DNA of 54,211 nucleotides, taken from the NCBI GenBank assembly GCA_025359425.1, contig JANYGC010000026.1, positions 1-54,211 of the forward strand, read 5' to 3'. The position numbers were made by a program, and so were the translations under genes. Shown here piece by piece: positions 41,895 through 50,474 of the stretch (positions are counted from its first letter, which is position 1; each line of letters opens with the position of its first letter). Source of the stretch: Sphingomonadaceae bacterium. GTDB lineage: Bacteria > Pseudomonadota > Alphaproteobacteria > Sphingomonadales > Sphingomonadaceae. The notes under the pieces are model-generated. The model searched no databases and was not told the origin of the DNA. It saw only the letters and a program-made list of their open reading frames with translations.

Positions 41895-43466
41895 TTGCCC
41901 CGCCTCGCTAACCTTGCGCTGAACCGCCCACGGCTGACCGCGCTGCTGCTCGGCGCGCTGTCCGCATTCGGCTTCGAACCCTGGGCGTTGTGGCCGCTGA
42001 CCCTGCTCGCCTGTGCCGCCCTGATGGCGCTGCTGCAAGCCGCACCAAGCCGCAAGGCCGCGCTGCTGCTCGGCTGGTGCTTCGGGCTCGGGCAGTTTGC
42101 CGTCGGGCTCAACTGGATCGCGACATCGTTCACCTATCAAGCCGCGATGCCGGTCTGGCTCGGCTGGCTCGCGGTCTTGCTGTCGGCCTGCTATCTGGCG
42201 GTTTATCCGGCGCTGGCGAGCTTCGCGGCATGGCATGCTCGCGCGAGCAATGCGGCGCTGGTGCTGGCGCTGGCCGCCAGCTGGATCGCCAGCGAGTGGC
42301 TGCGCGGCTGGGTGTTCACCGGCTTTCCGTGGAACCCGCTGGGCGCAGTTCTGCTCGGTCCGTTCGAACAACCCGGCGCGGCGCGCATGCTGCCGTGGCT
42401 GGGGACCTTTGCGCTGTCGGGGCTGGCGATGCTGCTCGCGGGTCTGTGGTGGATCGGGCTGGCGCGCTTCCGCACTGATCGCCGCGCGCTGATCCTGCTG
42501 GCGCTGCCGCTGATCGTTCAGCTGAGCCCGACTTTGTTCCCGCCCGCGAAAGACCCGGTCAGCGCGGTGCCGTTCGCGCTGGTCCAGCCCAACATTCCGC
42601 AGAGCGAGGTCAACGATCCGGCGAAGTTCCCCGCGAATTTCGAACGACTGGCCTCGCTCGTCCCGCCGCCCGGCGCCGGGCCAGGAGCGCTGTTGCTGTG
42701 GCCCGAATCGGGGGTGTCCGATTACCTGCGGAGCGGTTATCCCCCGGCCTATTACCTCGACACGTTCGGCGCCGATCCGGCGCTGGCGCGGGCCCGGCTG
42801 GGCCAGGTGGTGGGGCCGGGCCGGCTGCTGCTGACCGGCACGGTCGACCTCGAATTTCGCGGCGATCGGGCTTATGGCGCACGCAATGCGGTGACGGCAA
42901 TCGACGGTGCGGGCGCGCTGACCGCCAGCTACGACAAGGCCCATCTGGTCCCTTACGGCGAATACCTGCCGCTGCGCGCCCTGCTCACCCCGCTCGGGCT
43001 CAACCGCCTGGTCCCGGGCGATTTCGGGTTCCTGCCCGGGCCAGGGCCGCAGACGCTCGAGCTGGGCAAGTTCGGGCGGGCCGGGGTGCAGATCTGCTAC
43101 GAGATCGTCTTTCCCGGTCACGTGATCGACGCCGCGTATCGCCCCGATTACCTGTTCAATCCCAGCAATGACGGCTGGTTCGGCGGATGGGGCCCGCCCC
43201 AGCACCTCGCACAGGCGCGGATGCGTGCGCTGGAAGAAGGTGTGCCGGTGCTGCGCTCGACCACCACCGGAATCAGCGCGGTCATCGATGCCAACGGGGT
43301 GGTCCGCCAGTCGGTTCCGTTGCACTCCGCCGGGGTGCTGCTGGGGCTGATTCCCACGGCGCATGAGGCGACTTGGTTTGCCCGGATGGGCAACCTGCTG
43401 TCGCTTGGCTGGGCTTTATTGCTGTTCGCCGCGTCACTGGTTGCGCTGCACCGCAGACGGGGTTAG
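41895..43466 (+). CDS. lnt: Apolipoprotein N-acyltransferase
   Basis: 523 residues. Six to seven membrane segments precede a periplasmic nitrilase-like domain. The catalytic Glu is in LLLWPESGVSDY, the Lys in SYDKAHLVPYGEYLPL, and the nucleophile Cys in GVQICYEIVFPG. A last membrane segment (LLSLGWALLLFAASLVAL) ends the protein. It adds the third acyl chain to outer-membrane lipoproteins, the final step of their maturation. The start is TTG at 41895, 9 bases after the previous gene. The N-terminal block SAFGFEPWALWPL is typical. Confidence 0.95.
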   Translation: MPRLANLALNRPRLTALLLGALSAFGFEPWALWPLTLLACAALMALLQAAPSRKAALLLGWCFGLGQFAVGLNWIATSFTYQAAMPVWLGWLAVLLSACYLAVYPALASFAAWHARASNAALVLALAASWIASEWLRGWVFTGFPWNPLGAVLLGPFEQPGAARMLPWLGTFALSGLAMLLAGLWWIGLARFRTDRRALILLALPLIVQLSPTLFPPAKDPVSAVPFALVQPNIPQSEVNDPAKFPANFERLASLVPPPGAGPGALLLWPESGVSDYLRSGYPPAYYLDTFGADPALARARLGQVVGPGRLLLTGTVDLEFRGDRAYGARNAVTAIDGAGALTASYDKAHLVPYGEYLPLRALLTPLGLNRLVPGDFGFLPGPGPQTLELGKFGRAGVQICYEIVFPGHVIDAAYRPDYLFNPSNDGWFGGWGPPQHLAQARMRALEEGVPVLRSTTTGISAVIDANGVVRQSVPLHSAGVLLGLIPTAHEATWFARMGNLLSLGWALLLFAASLVALHRRRG

Positions 43467-43473
43467 AGCGCGG

Positions 43474-43495
43474 GACATAAAGCTTTCTTTATATC
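43474..43495. promoter_or_regulatory. Near-perfect palindrome upstream of metK, candidate operator for a methionine/SAH regulator
   Basis: The arms GACATAAAG and CTTTATATC pair over 9 bp with one mismatch around CTTT, 9 bases before the metK start. ATAAAG-N4-CTTTAT-like palindromes precede S-adenosylmethionine-cycle genes in alphaproteobacteria and have been linked to ArsR-family regulators (SahR/SamR type) as I recall; the regulator itself is not in this window. The whole gap is only 38 bases, so the site would overlap the promoter or leader. Confidence 0.45.
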
Positions 43496-43504
43496 GGATT
43501 TCCC

Positions 43505-44713
43505 ATGCGCGACTCGTACCTGTTCACCTCCGAAAGCGTCTCCGAAGGCCACCCCGACAAGGTCGCCGATCAGATCTCGGATTCGATTGTCGATCTGTTC
43601 CTGAGCATCGACGAAGAAGCCCGCATCGCCTGCGAAACGCTGTGCACCACGCAATTGGTCGTGCTCGCCGGAGAAATTCGCGGACGCGGGATCTACGAGG
43701 ATGGCGAGTGGGCGCCGGGCATTCCCGAGCGGGTCGAGGCGGTGGTGCGCCAGACGGTCAAGGATATCGGCTACGAGCAGGACGGGTTCCACTGGGAACA
43801 GTTCGAATTCATCAACCGGCTCCACGGCCAGTCGGCGCACATCGCCCAAGGCGTCGATGCCGGATCGAACAAGGACGAAGGCGCGGGCGACCAGGGGATC
43901 ATGTTCGGTTACGCCACCGACGAAACCCCCGACCTGATGCCCGCGACGCTGTACTACAGCCACAAGATCCTCGAACGCATGGCCGCCGACCGGCACTCGG
44001 GCGCGGCCCCGTTCCTCGAACCTGACGCCAAGAGCCAGGTCACCTTGCGCTACGAAGGCAGTCTGCCGGTCGCCGCGACCGCCGTAGTGGTCTCGACCCA
44101 GCATGCCGCCGGCTACGACGAAGGCGACCAGGAAGCCGAGCTTCATGCCTATGTCCGCCGCGTGATCGCCGACGTGATTCCGCCGGTGCTGCTGCGCGAA
44201 ACCGAATACCACATCAACCCGACCGGCAGCTTCGAGATCGGCGGACCCGATGGTGACGCCGGCCTGACCGGGCGCAAGATCATTGTCGATACCTATGGCG
44301 GCGCAGCCCCGCACGGCGGCGGCGCGTTTTCGGGCAAGGACCCGACCAAAGTCGATCGCTCGGCCGCCTATATTTCGCGCTACCTTGCCAAGAACATCGT
44401 CGCTGCGGGCCTGGCCACGCGCTGCACGATCCAGCTGGCCTATGCGATCGGCGTGTCGAAGCCGCTCTCGCTTTATGTCGATACCCACGACACCGGCACC
44501 GTCGGCGACGACACCATCGAACAGGCGATCATGAGCATCGCCAAGCTGGGCGGACTGACCCCGCGCTCGATCCGCACTCACTTGGGGCTGAACAAGCCGA
44601 TCTACCGCCAGACCGCGGCTTATGGCCACTTCGGGCGCAAGCCGGTGGGGGATACGTTCCCGTGGGAGCGGACCGATCTGGTCGAGGATCTGAAGGCGGC
44701 TTTGGCCCAATAA
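43505..44713 (+). CDS. metK: S-adenosylmethionine synthetase
   Basis: 402 residues. It makes S-adenosylmethionine from methionine and ATP. Signatures are [14 protein letters not shown] at residue 13, the hexapeptide [12 protein letters not shown] near residue 125, and the loop [19 protein letters not shown] near residue 280. It ends with [15 protein letters not shown]. It is slightly longer than the E. coli enzyme (384), as is common in alphaproteobacteria. The product feeds the several SAM methyltransferases in this window as well as the rest of the cell. A palindromic operator-like site lies directly upstream. Confidence 0.97.
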   Translation: MRDSYLFTSESVSEGHPDKVADQISDSIVDLFLSIDEEARIACETLCTTQLVVLAGEIRGRGIYEDGEWAPGIPERVEAVVRQTVKDIGYEQDGFHWEQFEFINRLHGQSAHIAQGVDAGSNKDEGAGDQGIMFGYATDETPDLMPATLYYSHKILERMAADRHSGAAPFLEPDAKSQVTLRYEGSLPVAATAVVVSTQHAAGYDEGDQEAELHAYVRRVIADVIPPVLLRETEYHINPTGSFEIGGPDGDAGLTGRKIIVDTYGGAAPHGGGAFSGKDPTKVDRSAAYISRYLAKNIVAAGLATRCTIQLAYAIGVSKPLSLYVDTHDTGTVGDDTIEQAIMSIAKLGGLTPRSIRTHLGLNKPIYRQTAAYGHFGRKPVGDTFPWERTDLVEDLKAALAQ

Positions 44714-44804
44714 CGTCATCCCGGGCTCGACCCGGGATCGCTGGCCGGATTATCCCACAGTTGCGGCTGGTCGCCAGCGGTCCCGGGTCAAGCCCGGGAC
44801 GACG
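44714..44804. repeat. BIME-like pair of REP-type palindromes after metK
   Basis: The arm at 44714-44744 and the arm at 44774-44804 are reverse complements at about 27 of 31 positions. Each itself contains the CCCGGGxTxGACCCGGG palindrome. The unit fills the gap between the convergent metK and glutathione transferase genes and can form a bidirectional hairpin terminator. Confidence 0.7.
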
Positions 44805-44806
44805 GG

Positions 44807-45487
44807 TTAACGGCGATAGTCCGCTGTAATGACGCCAGCCGCTGCAAGTTCTTCCTCATGGCTGACCTCGCGCCATGTTTCCGCGAGCGCCTCGGCTTCC
44901 CATTGCAGCATCGCCGGATGCGCGAGGATGTGTTCGAACCACACCTGCCCGGCCCCGACATCGAGCCCGTAAGTGCGGATGCGGAAGGCGACCGGCGCAA
45001 AGAACGCATCGACCGCGCTGAACTCCGGCCCCGCCAGCCACGGTCCACCGAACTGCTCCAGGCCGGCTTCGAAAATCTCGCGCAGCCGGGCGACGTTGCG
45101 CTGCAAGCCTGCGCTCATCGGCTTGGGTTTGACCCGCACCCCGACGTTCATTGTGCAGTCGCCCCGCAAATGCCCGAACCCGCCGTGCATTTCGCAGGTC
45201 GCGCCTTGGGCAAAGATCCGCGCGGCTTCATGGGCCGGCCAGATGCCCGGATGACGCTCGGCCAGATAAAGCGCGATCCCTAGCGAATCGGCGATGCGGC
45301 GTTCGCCGTCGAGCAGCACCGGGACTTGCCCGGTGGGCGAGAACTTGCGGAAATCCGCATAGTTGTCCGGCTTGGCGAACGGTTCGAGCCGGTCGGTGAA
45401 GGCGATGCCCAGTGCCTTCATCAGCACCCACGGGCGCAGGCTCCAGCTTGAATAATTCCGGTTGGCGGTGATCAGCGTGTAACTCAT
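44807..45487 (-). CDS. Glutathione S-transferase family protein
   Basis: 226 residues. The N-terminal thioredoxin-like domain starts YTLITANRNYSSWSLRPWVL and contains the cis-Pro and substrate-binding FSPTGQVPVLLDGERRIADS. The all-alpha C-terminal domain follows. The NYSSWSLRPW motif places it with a bacterial GST subgroup near the zeta/beta types. The catalytic residue is probably Ser in YSSWS; the substrate is unknown. The stop is 2 bases from the REP pair. It is the last gene of a minus-strand run that includes the ferritin-like protein 30 bases upstream. Confidence 0.9.
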   Translation of the reverse strand: MSYTLITANRNYSSWSLRPWVLMKALGIAFTDRLEPFAKPDNYADFRKFSPTGQVPVLLDGERRIADSLGIALYLAERHPGIWPAHEAARIFAQGATCEMHGGFGHLRGDCTMNVGVRVKPKPMSAGLQRNVARLREIFEAGLEQFGGPWLAGPEFSAVDAFFAPVAFRIRTYGLDVGAGQVWFEHILAHPAMLQWEAEALAETWREVSHEEELAAAGVITADYRR

Positions 45488-45517
45488 CGCGCCATGCTAT
45501 AGCGCGGGCGGTTCAGG

Positions 45518-46183
45518 TCAATGCGCCGGCAGCGCAGCCGCTTCATCGGGCCAGTGCTCCATCCGCTCGCGTCCCGAATCGAGGAACAGCGCGGGCAGTT
45601 TGCCCAGCATCAGGATCTTGTGAATGCACCAGTCGGCCGCGCGCTCGTTCCACTTTGCAGTGGCCCGGCCCTGCCGTTCGAGCCAGCGCTGATAGGGCAG
45701 AAAATGATCGGGTTCATCCTTGTGGACGATCTGGAAAATCCGCTTGAGCATCGGATCTGACATGATCAGCTTGTTCTTGAGGATGATCTCGACCTGCGCA
45801 TAGCCGCGCTGTTCGGTCAGCATGATCACCCGGCACAGTTGCTCGAACTCGTCGGCATTGGCGAGGATGTGGCCCGTATCGAGGTCTTCGATCGAGCAGT
45901 GGAACACCCACTGGATGAACCGGTCGATATGCCCGACCCCGCTATCGACCTTGAGCGGCATGCGCCCTTGCCGTTCGAACCAGCGGCGGAACATCACGTA
46001 ATGCTTGCGCTCGTCGGCGCGGTGCTTGGCGATCTCGTCCTGGAATACCCGGTCGTCGGGGCAGCGTTCGCGCACCGCCTCGAGCACCCGGTCAAGCGAA
46101 GTGTAGCCGCGAAATTCGTTGTAGATGTAGATGGACCCGACAACATCGAGGTAGCGTTCGCGAAAGGCAGCACGGACACTCAA
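45518..46183 (-). CDS. Ferritin-like di-iron protein of unknown function
   Basis: 221 residues, mostly helical. Metal-ligand-like residues are spaced as in a four-helix di-iron bundle: YNEFRGY near residue 22, DEIAKHRADERKHYVMF near 50-65, MLTEQRGYAQVE near 125, and HKDEPDHFLPYQRW near 155. The ExxH pairs (ERKH and EPDH) support iron or manganese binding. It lacks obvious ferritin-cage or rubrerythrin extensions. An oxidase or hydroxylase role is possible; I cannot name a substrate. It begins 4 bases after the nitronate monooxygenase gene ends, suggesting co-expression with that flavoprotein. Confidence 0.78.
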   Translation of the reverse strand: MSVRAAFRERYLDVVGSIYIYNEFRGYTSLDRVLEAVRERCPDDRVFQDEIAKHRADERKHYVMFRRWFERQGRMPLKVDSGVGHIDRFIQWVFHCSIEDLDTGHILANADEFEQLCRVIMLTEQRGYAQVEIILKNKLIMSDPMLKRIFQIVHKDEPDHFLPYQRWLERQGRATAKWNERAADWCIHKILMLGKLPALFLDSGRERMEHWPDEAAALPAH

Positions 46184-46187
46184 CTGT

Positions 46188-47321
46188 TCACTCCATCGTT
46201 GCGACCAGCCCTACGACCGCCGCGGCGAATTCCTCGCGAAATTCCTGTACCACCCCGCGCGCAGAACGGACCTGATCGATCAGGCCGACGCCTTGCCCCA
46301 CGAAATAGGAAACGAGTTCGCGCGCCTCTTGGTTCCCGCCGAGCACCGCCTTTTCAATTTTCTGGAAGCTGGGCTCGGAGACCATACCCATCAGCGGCAT
46401 CGGCAAAGCGCCGGGACCTTCGGCGCTGTCCCACGCGTCATGCCACGCGGTCTTGAGCTGGCGCGCTGGTTTGCCGGTACGGCTGCGTGAACGCACGGTG
46501 TCGCGGCTGCGCGCGGCGATCATCTTGTCGCGGAAGGCTTCACTGGTTTCCGCCTCGGGCGTGGCGAGCCAGACCGATCCGGTCCACGCGCCTTGCGCCC
46601 CCGCCGCCATCATTCCGGCCATCTGCGCGCCGGTCATGATCCCGCCAGCGGCGAGCACCGGGAGGTCGTAGCCGCCCTTGGCCAAGGCCCGCACCACTTC
46701 GGGGATCAGCACAAGAGTCGAGACCTCGCCGCAATGCCCGCCGGCCTCGGTGCCTTGCGCGACAATGATATCGACCCCGGCCGCCGCCTGGCGCAGCGCG
46801 TGTTCCTTGGCTCCGACCAACGCCGCGACCGGAATCCCGCGCGCCTTGCCCTGCGCAATCATTTCGGGCGGCGCGATGCCGAGCGCATTGGCGATCAGCC
46901 GGATCGGATGGCGGAACGCGACCTCCATCAGGGCATGGCCGTTTTCAGGGGTGATCCCGGAACGCCCGCGCCATGCAACCACTTCGTCTGGTGTCACCGC
47001 AATGCCGTACTGGCCCAGCAGGTCGGCGGTGAAAACGCGGTGTTCCGGCGAGATCGCTTCGGCGCGGCGGTCGTTGTCGGCGAGGCCCGCGACGCGCGGA
47101 TCGACCACCTCGGGCACCAGCACGTCCACTCCGTAAGGTGCGCCGTCGATATGTTCGTCGATCCAGGCCAGCTCTTCCTCAAGCTGCTCGGGCGTGAACC
47201 GCGTCGCGCCGAGCACCCCGAACCCGCCCGCCTTGCTCACCGCCACCACCACATCGCGGCAATGGCTGAAAGCAAACAGCGGAAACTCGCACCCGGTCAG
47301 GCGGCAGACTTCGTTATTCAT
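46188..47321 (-). CDS. Nitronate monooxygenase-like FMN protein
   Basis: 377 residues of TIM-barrel type. FMN-binding segments are AVSKAGGFGVLGATR near the N-terminus, VAQGTEAGGHCGEVSTLVLIP around residue 200, and AAGGIMTGAQMAGMMAAGAQG. Family members oxidise propionate-3-nitronate or nitroalkanes, and some are enoyl-ACP-type reductases. The specific substrate is not predictable. The start ATG at 47321 fits the conserved LTGCEFPLFAF beginning. It is upstream of and probably co-transcribed with the ferritin-like gene. Confidence 0.88.
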   Translation of the reverse strand: MNNEVCRLTGCEFPLFAFSHCRDVVVAVSKAGGFGVLGATRFTPEQLEEELAWIDEHIDGAPYGVDVLVPEVVDPRVAGLADNDRRAEAISPEHRVFTADLLGQYGIAVTPDEVVAWRGRSGITPENGHALMEVAFRHPIRLIANALGIAPPEMIAQGKARGIPVAALVGAKEHALRQAAAGVDIIVAQGTEAGGHCGEVSTLVLIPEVVRALAKGGYDLPVLAAGGIMTGAQMAGMMAAGAQGAWTGSVWLATPEAETSEAFRDKMIAARSRDTVRSRSRTGKPARQLKTAWHDAWDSAEGPGALPMPLMGMVSEPSFQKIEKAVLGGNQEARELVSYFVGQGVGLIDQVRSARGVVQEFREEFAAAVVGLVATME

Positions 47322-47394
47322 CGTTCTCTCCCTTTGCGGGAGATCATTGCGCGGTAAAAGCCAATGCGCAATCCATCCATCCTCGGAGGTGAGG

Positions 47395-48054
47395 TCAGGA
47401 GATGTAATGCGCGGTGGTCTTGGCGGCCAGGTCCTCGGCCGTAACCCCTGGCGCGAGTTCGATCAGCTTGAACGGCGACTTGTGATCCGCCCGCTGGAAC
47501 ACTGCCAGATCGGTGATCACCATATCGACCACGTTGCGGCCGGTCAGCGGCAAGGTGCAGGCCGGGATGAATTTCGGCGTCCCGTCCTTGGCGCAATGCT
47601 CCATCACCACGATGATCTTTTTGACCCCGGCGACCAGGTCCATCGCCCCGCCCATGCCCTTGATCATCTTGCCGGGCACCATCCAGTTGGCGATGTCGCC
47701 ATTTTCGGCCACTTCCATCGCGCCCAGCACGGTGAGGTCGATGTGCCCGCCGCGGATCATCGCAAAGCTCGCCGCGCTGTCAAAATAGGCCGAGTGCGGC
47801 AGTTCGCTGATCGTCTGCTTGCCGGCGTTGATCAGATCGGCGTCGATCTCGGCGTCGGTGGGGAACGGCCCGATCCCGAGCATGCCGTTTTCGCTCTGCA
47901 GCGTGACGGTCATTTCGGGCGGAACGTGGTTCGCCACCAAAGTCGGGATGCCGATGCCAAGGTTGACGTAGTAGCCATCCTGCAGCTCCTGCGCGGCGCG
48001 GGCGGCCATTTGGTCGCGGGTCCAGCCCGTGGTGAGGTGATCGTGCATGGTCAT
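47395..48054 (-). CDS. scoB: 3-oxoacid CoA-transferase, subunit B
   Basis: 219 residues. The glycine loop YYVNLGIGIPTLVANH and the catalytic-Glu motif LQSENGMLGIGP identify subunit B. FAMIRGGHIDLTVLGAMEV and MIKGMGGAMDLVAG follow. With subunit A it moves CoA between succinyl-CoA and acetoacetate, allowing ketone-body or polyhydroxybutyrate-derived carbon to enter the TCA cycle. The ATG at 48054 shares one base with the scoA stop (TGATG), so the subunits are coupled. A second ATG two codons later is possible. Confidence 0.94.
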   Translation of the reverse strand: MTMHDHLTTGWTRDQMAARAAQELQDGYYVNLGIGIPTLVANHVPPEMTVTLQSENGMLGIGPFPTDAEIDADLINAGKQTISELPHSAYFDSAASFAMIRGGHIDLTVLGAMEVAENGDIANWMVPGKMIKGMGGAMDLVAGVKKIIVVMEHCAKDGTPKFIPACTLPLTGRNVVDMVITDLAVFQRADHKSPFKLIELAPGVTAEDLAAKTTAHYIS

Positions 48055-48764
48055 CAGCCGACATCCGTGGTGCGAGTGGTGCGGAATTCGATTTTCTTGT
48101 CGTAAGGACTGCCGACGATCAGCCGCTGGACGTAAACCCCGGGCAAGTGAATGCAGTCGGGATCGAAGCTGCCGACCGGCACGATCTCCTCCACTTCGAC
48201 CACGCAGACCTTGCCGCAGTGCGCGGCGGGGACGTTGAAATTGCGCGCGGTCTTGCGGAAGATCACATTGCCGGTCTCGTCGGCCTTCCACGCCTTGACC
48301 AGCGCGAGGTCGGCGCAAATCCCGGCTTCGAGGATGTAGTCCTCACCGCCAAACGCTTTCACTTCCTTGCCCTCGGCCACCAGCGTGCCGACCCCGGTCT
48401 TGGTGTAGAACCCTGGAATGCCCGCGCCCCCCGCGCGCATCCGCTCGGCGAGCGTGCCTTGCGGGCTGAACTCGACCTCAAGCTCACCCGACAGGTACTG
48501 GCGCTCGAATTCCTTGTTCTCACCCACGTAGGAGCTGATCATCTTTTTGACCTGCCTGGTGCGCAGCAGCTTGCCGATGCCTTCGTTGTCGATCCCGGCA
48601 TTGTTGCTGGCGAAGGTCAGCCCGGTCACCCCGCTATCGCGCACCGCATCGAGCAGGCGTTCGGGAATGCCGCACAGCCCAAACCCGCCGCAAGCGATCA
48701 ACAGGCCGTCCTTCAAGACGCCGTCAAGCGCGGCCTGGGCAGATGGATAAAGCTTCTGAGCCAT
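48054..48764 (-). CDS. scoA: 3-oxoacid CoA-transferase, subunit A
   Basis: 236 residues. [18 protein letters not shown] near residue 25 and [17 protein letters not shown] are the subunit A signatures. [18 protein letters not shown] and [18 protein letters not shown] follow. It forms a heteromer with the coupled downstream subunit. Two TGCA-centred palindromes lie upstream (48813-48828 and 48841-48857) and may bind a regulator of carbon-storage or acyl-CoA metabolism. hbd at 20.7-21.6 kb acts in the same metabolic area but is not linked. Confidence 0.94.
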   Translation of the reverse strand: MAQKLYPSAQAALDGVLKDGLLIACGGFGLCGIPERLLDAVRDSGVTGLTFASNNAGIDNEGIGKLLRTRQVKKMISSYVGENKEFERQYLSGELEVEFSPQGTLAERMRAGGAGIPGFYTKTGVGTLVAEGKEVKAFGGEDYILEAGICADLALVKAWKADETGNVIFRKTARNFNVPAAHCGKVCVVEVEEIVPVGSFDPDCIHLPGVYVQRLIVGSPYDKKIEFRTTRTTDVG

Positions 48765-48812
48765 GGGTTCTCCGGTTGAACAGGTCGAGCCGCGCTAGGG
48801 AAACCCGGCGCG

Positions 48813-48857
48813 TTCTGCAATTGCACAATTTGCGGCCAGACTTGCACCAAATGCAAG
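48813..48857. promoter_or_regulatory. Two TGCA-type palindromes in the scoA upstream region
   Basis: TTCTGCAATTGCACAA at 48813-48828 is a near-perfect palindrome, and CTTGCA-CCAAA-TGCAAG at 48841-48857 is a perfect one with a 5-base spacer. Both lie 50-95 bases upstream of the scoA start codon. TGCA-rich palindromes are reported for PhaR-type regulators of polyhydroxyalkanoate metabolism; the match here is by eye only. Confidence 0.35.
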
Positions 48858-48864
48858 CAGCAGC

Positions 48865-49520
48865 TCAGCCGAGTTCCATGCCCAGCAAGGCCGACAAATC
48901 CGCCAGCGCCTGCTCGCCGCTGGTCACCTTGATTGCCGCCATGCCCAGCGCGGCCGCAGGTTTGCAATTAATTCCCAGATCATCGAGATAGACACATTGC
49001 GCCGGGGTCAGCCCAGCTGCGCGCACATCATCTGGTAAATCCTGGGATCGGGTTTGCGCACCCCGGCCTTGGAGCTTTCGATCACTGCTTCGAACCGGGC
49101 GAAGACCTGCTCATAGGCATCCTTGGTATCGCCGCTGCGCGCCATGCCCGCGCCGTGGCCGCTGGGAACATTGTTGGTGATGCAGGCGAGCCGGTAGCCA
49201 GCACTTGCGAGTTGATCGAGCGCGCGAACCATCGCCGGACGGATGCTGCCCGACAAAACGCCAAGCACTGCGCGGCCCTCGAGTTGATGCCCCAACGCCT
49301 CGGCCTCGGCCTCGAACAGCGCATCGAAGGTCCGCGCATCGATCTCGGCGCGCTCGAATTTGGCCCAGGCGTTGTCGTGCGGGTTGGCGGCGTTGACCGA
49401 GCGGATGAAATCCTGCGGCAGCCCGCGCTCATCCTCAAGCCGGTTGAACGCCTCGAACGGCGAGGCGGTGATCACTCCGCCGAAATCGAAGATCACTGCG
49501 GCAAAAGGGCTCAAGCTCAC
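48865..49520 (-). pseudogene. HAD-superfamily hydrolase split by a one-base frameshift
   Basis: The first frame (49520 to 49008, 170 residues) has HAD motif I in AVIFDFGGVITAS, motif II in ACITNNVPSG and the motif III Lys in SSKAGVRKPDPRIY. It stops after CAQLG. One base out of frame the sequence resumes at 49011 as LTPAQCVYLDDLGINCKPAA and runs 48 residues to a stop at 48865. That piece carries motif IV (LDD), which belongs to the same fold. One missing base near the GGGCTGACCCC run explains it. The intact protein would be about 218 residues. Motif I has Gly in place of the second Asp, as in the YihX-like group, so the substrate is uncertain. A sequencing error is possible. Confidence 0.75.
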
Positions 49521-49602
49521 ATCTCACTCCTGCTCAGGAAGTCACGCGCGGGCAGTGGCGTATCGGACGGCGCGGTGCAAGGTGGCTGGGGCCAGGACTT
49601 AA

Positions 49603-49616
49603 TTGATCTGAATCAT
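49603..49616. promoter_or_regulatory. FNR/FixK-type box upstream of the universal stress protein gene
   Basis: TTGAT-CTGA-ATCAT differs from the TTGAT-N4-ATCAA consensus at one base. It ends 50 bases before the start codon, a position suited to class II activation. It predicts induction of the downstream gene under low oxygen by an FNR or FixK regulator encoded elsewhere. Confidence 0.6.
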
Positions 49617-49666
49617 GGATTACACAATGGAGAGCGCGTAGGTTCGACTAGGAAGGAGCTGCAATT

Positions 49667-50449
49667 ATGCGTTCGATCCTCGTGCAGGCTGGCCATGACC
49701 GGCAAAATTCCGCCCGACTCGACACCGCGATGGCGATTGCCCGGGCGAGCAGCGGGCACGTGACGCTGCTGATCGACACACCGCTCGAACCTTACGTGAC
49801 GACCAATCCATACGGCGGCACTTACGTGGCGCGCGAAGCATTGGAAGCGGCAATCGCGGAAGATGACGCTTTGGGCCGGGCGCTCGAGGGGCGCCTGGCG
49901 CAGGACGACGTACCGTTCGATGTCTGCAAAATGGAAGGGCCTCCGCTCGATGCGATGCTGGCCGCGGCCAAGCTGGCCGACCTGATCGTGATCTCGCGCG
50001 ATTGCGGCTATGCCGGTGATCTGGCGATCGAAGCGGACTGTCCGGTGCTGGTGCTGGGCAGCGCGCCGCTCGCGATGCCGGTGAACACGGCCTGCGTCGC
50101 CTGGGATGGTGGCCTGCAATGCGCGCGCGCCTTGCGCGGCGCGTCGGCGTTGCTGGCGACTTGCCGCGAAGTGCGCGTCTTGACTGTGGGTGACGCAGCC
50201 AGCGGCGAATTTCCCGCGACCGATCCGCTGCGCTATCTGGCTGCTCACGGTATCAAGGCCGAATTGACCGAACTGCCCAAGGGGAATTCGGTCGAGGAAA
50301 CGATCGCAGCCGAAGTCGCGCGGCTGGGCGCATCGCTATTGGTGATGGGTGCCTACAGCCACACCCGCCTGCGCGAATTCGTGTTTGGCGGGGTGACCCG
50401 CTATTTTCTTGGCCTCGCGGACGGTCCGGCGCTGCTTTTGGCCCATTGA
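49667..50449 (+). CDS. Universal stress protein, tandem UspA domains
   Basis: 260 residues containing two UspA-like halves. The first starts RSILVQAGHDRQNSARLD and ends around LVLGSAPLAM. The second starts with CVAWDGGLQCARALRG and ends with the nucleotide-binding-like LLVMGAYSHTRLREFVFGG. The first half lacks the full G2xG9xG(S/T) ATP motif. Such proteins support survival under oxygen limitation or other stress; how is not clear. AAGGAG is 9 bases before the ATG. An FNR-like box lies upstream, and a methyltransferase gene follows after 25 bases. Confidence 0.92.
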   Translation: MRSILVQAGHDRQNSARLDTAMAIARASSGHVTLLIDTPLEPYVTTNPYGGTYVAREALEAAIAEDDALGRALEGRLAQDDVPFDVCKMEGPPLDAMLAAAKLADLIVISRDCGYAGDLAIEADCPVLVLGSAPLAMPVNTACVAWDGGLQCARALRGASALLATCREVRVLTVGDAASGEFPATDPLRYLAAHGIKAELTELPKGNSVEETIAAEVARLGASLLVMGAYSHTRLREFVFGGVTRYFLGLADGPALLLAH

Positions 50450-50474
50450 TCGTTCAAAACTGGGGAGATTTGCC

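Noticed and set aside
40947..43364. An 805-codon open frame on the minus strand opposite lnt and the DUF4167 gene
   Set aside because: It is antisense to two well-supported genes, is dominated by Arg/Gln/Gly repeats, has no domain, and arises from the strong third-position GC bias.
43467..43504. A SAM-binding riboswitch before metK
   Set aside because: Only 38 bases lie between the lnt stop and the metK start, too short for known SAM riboswitches once a ribosome site is included; a protein operator explains the palindrome better.
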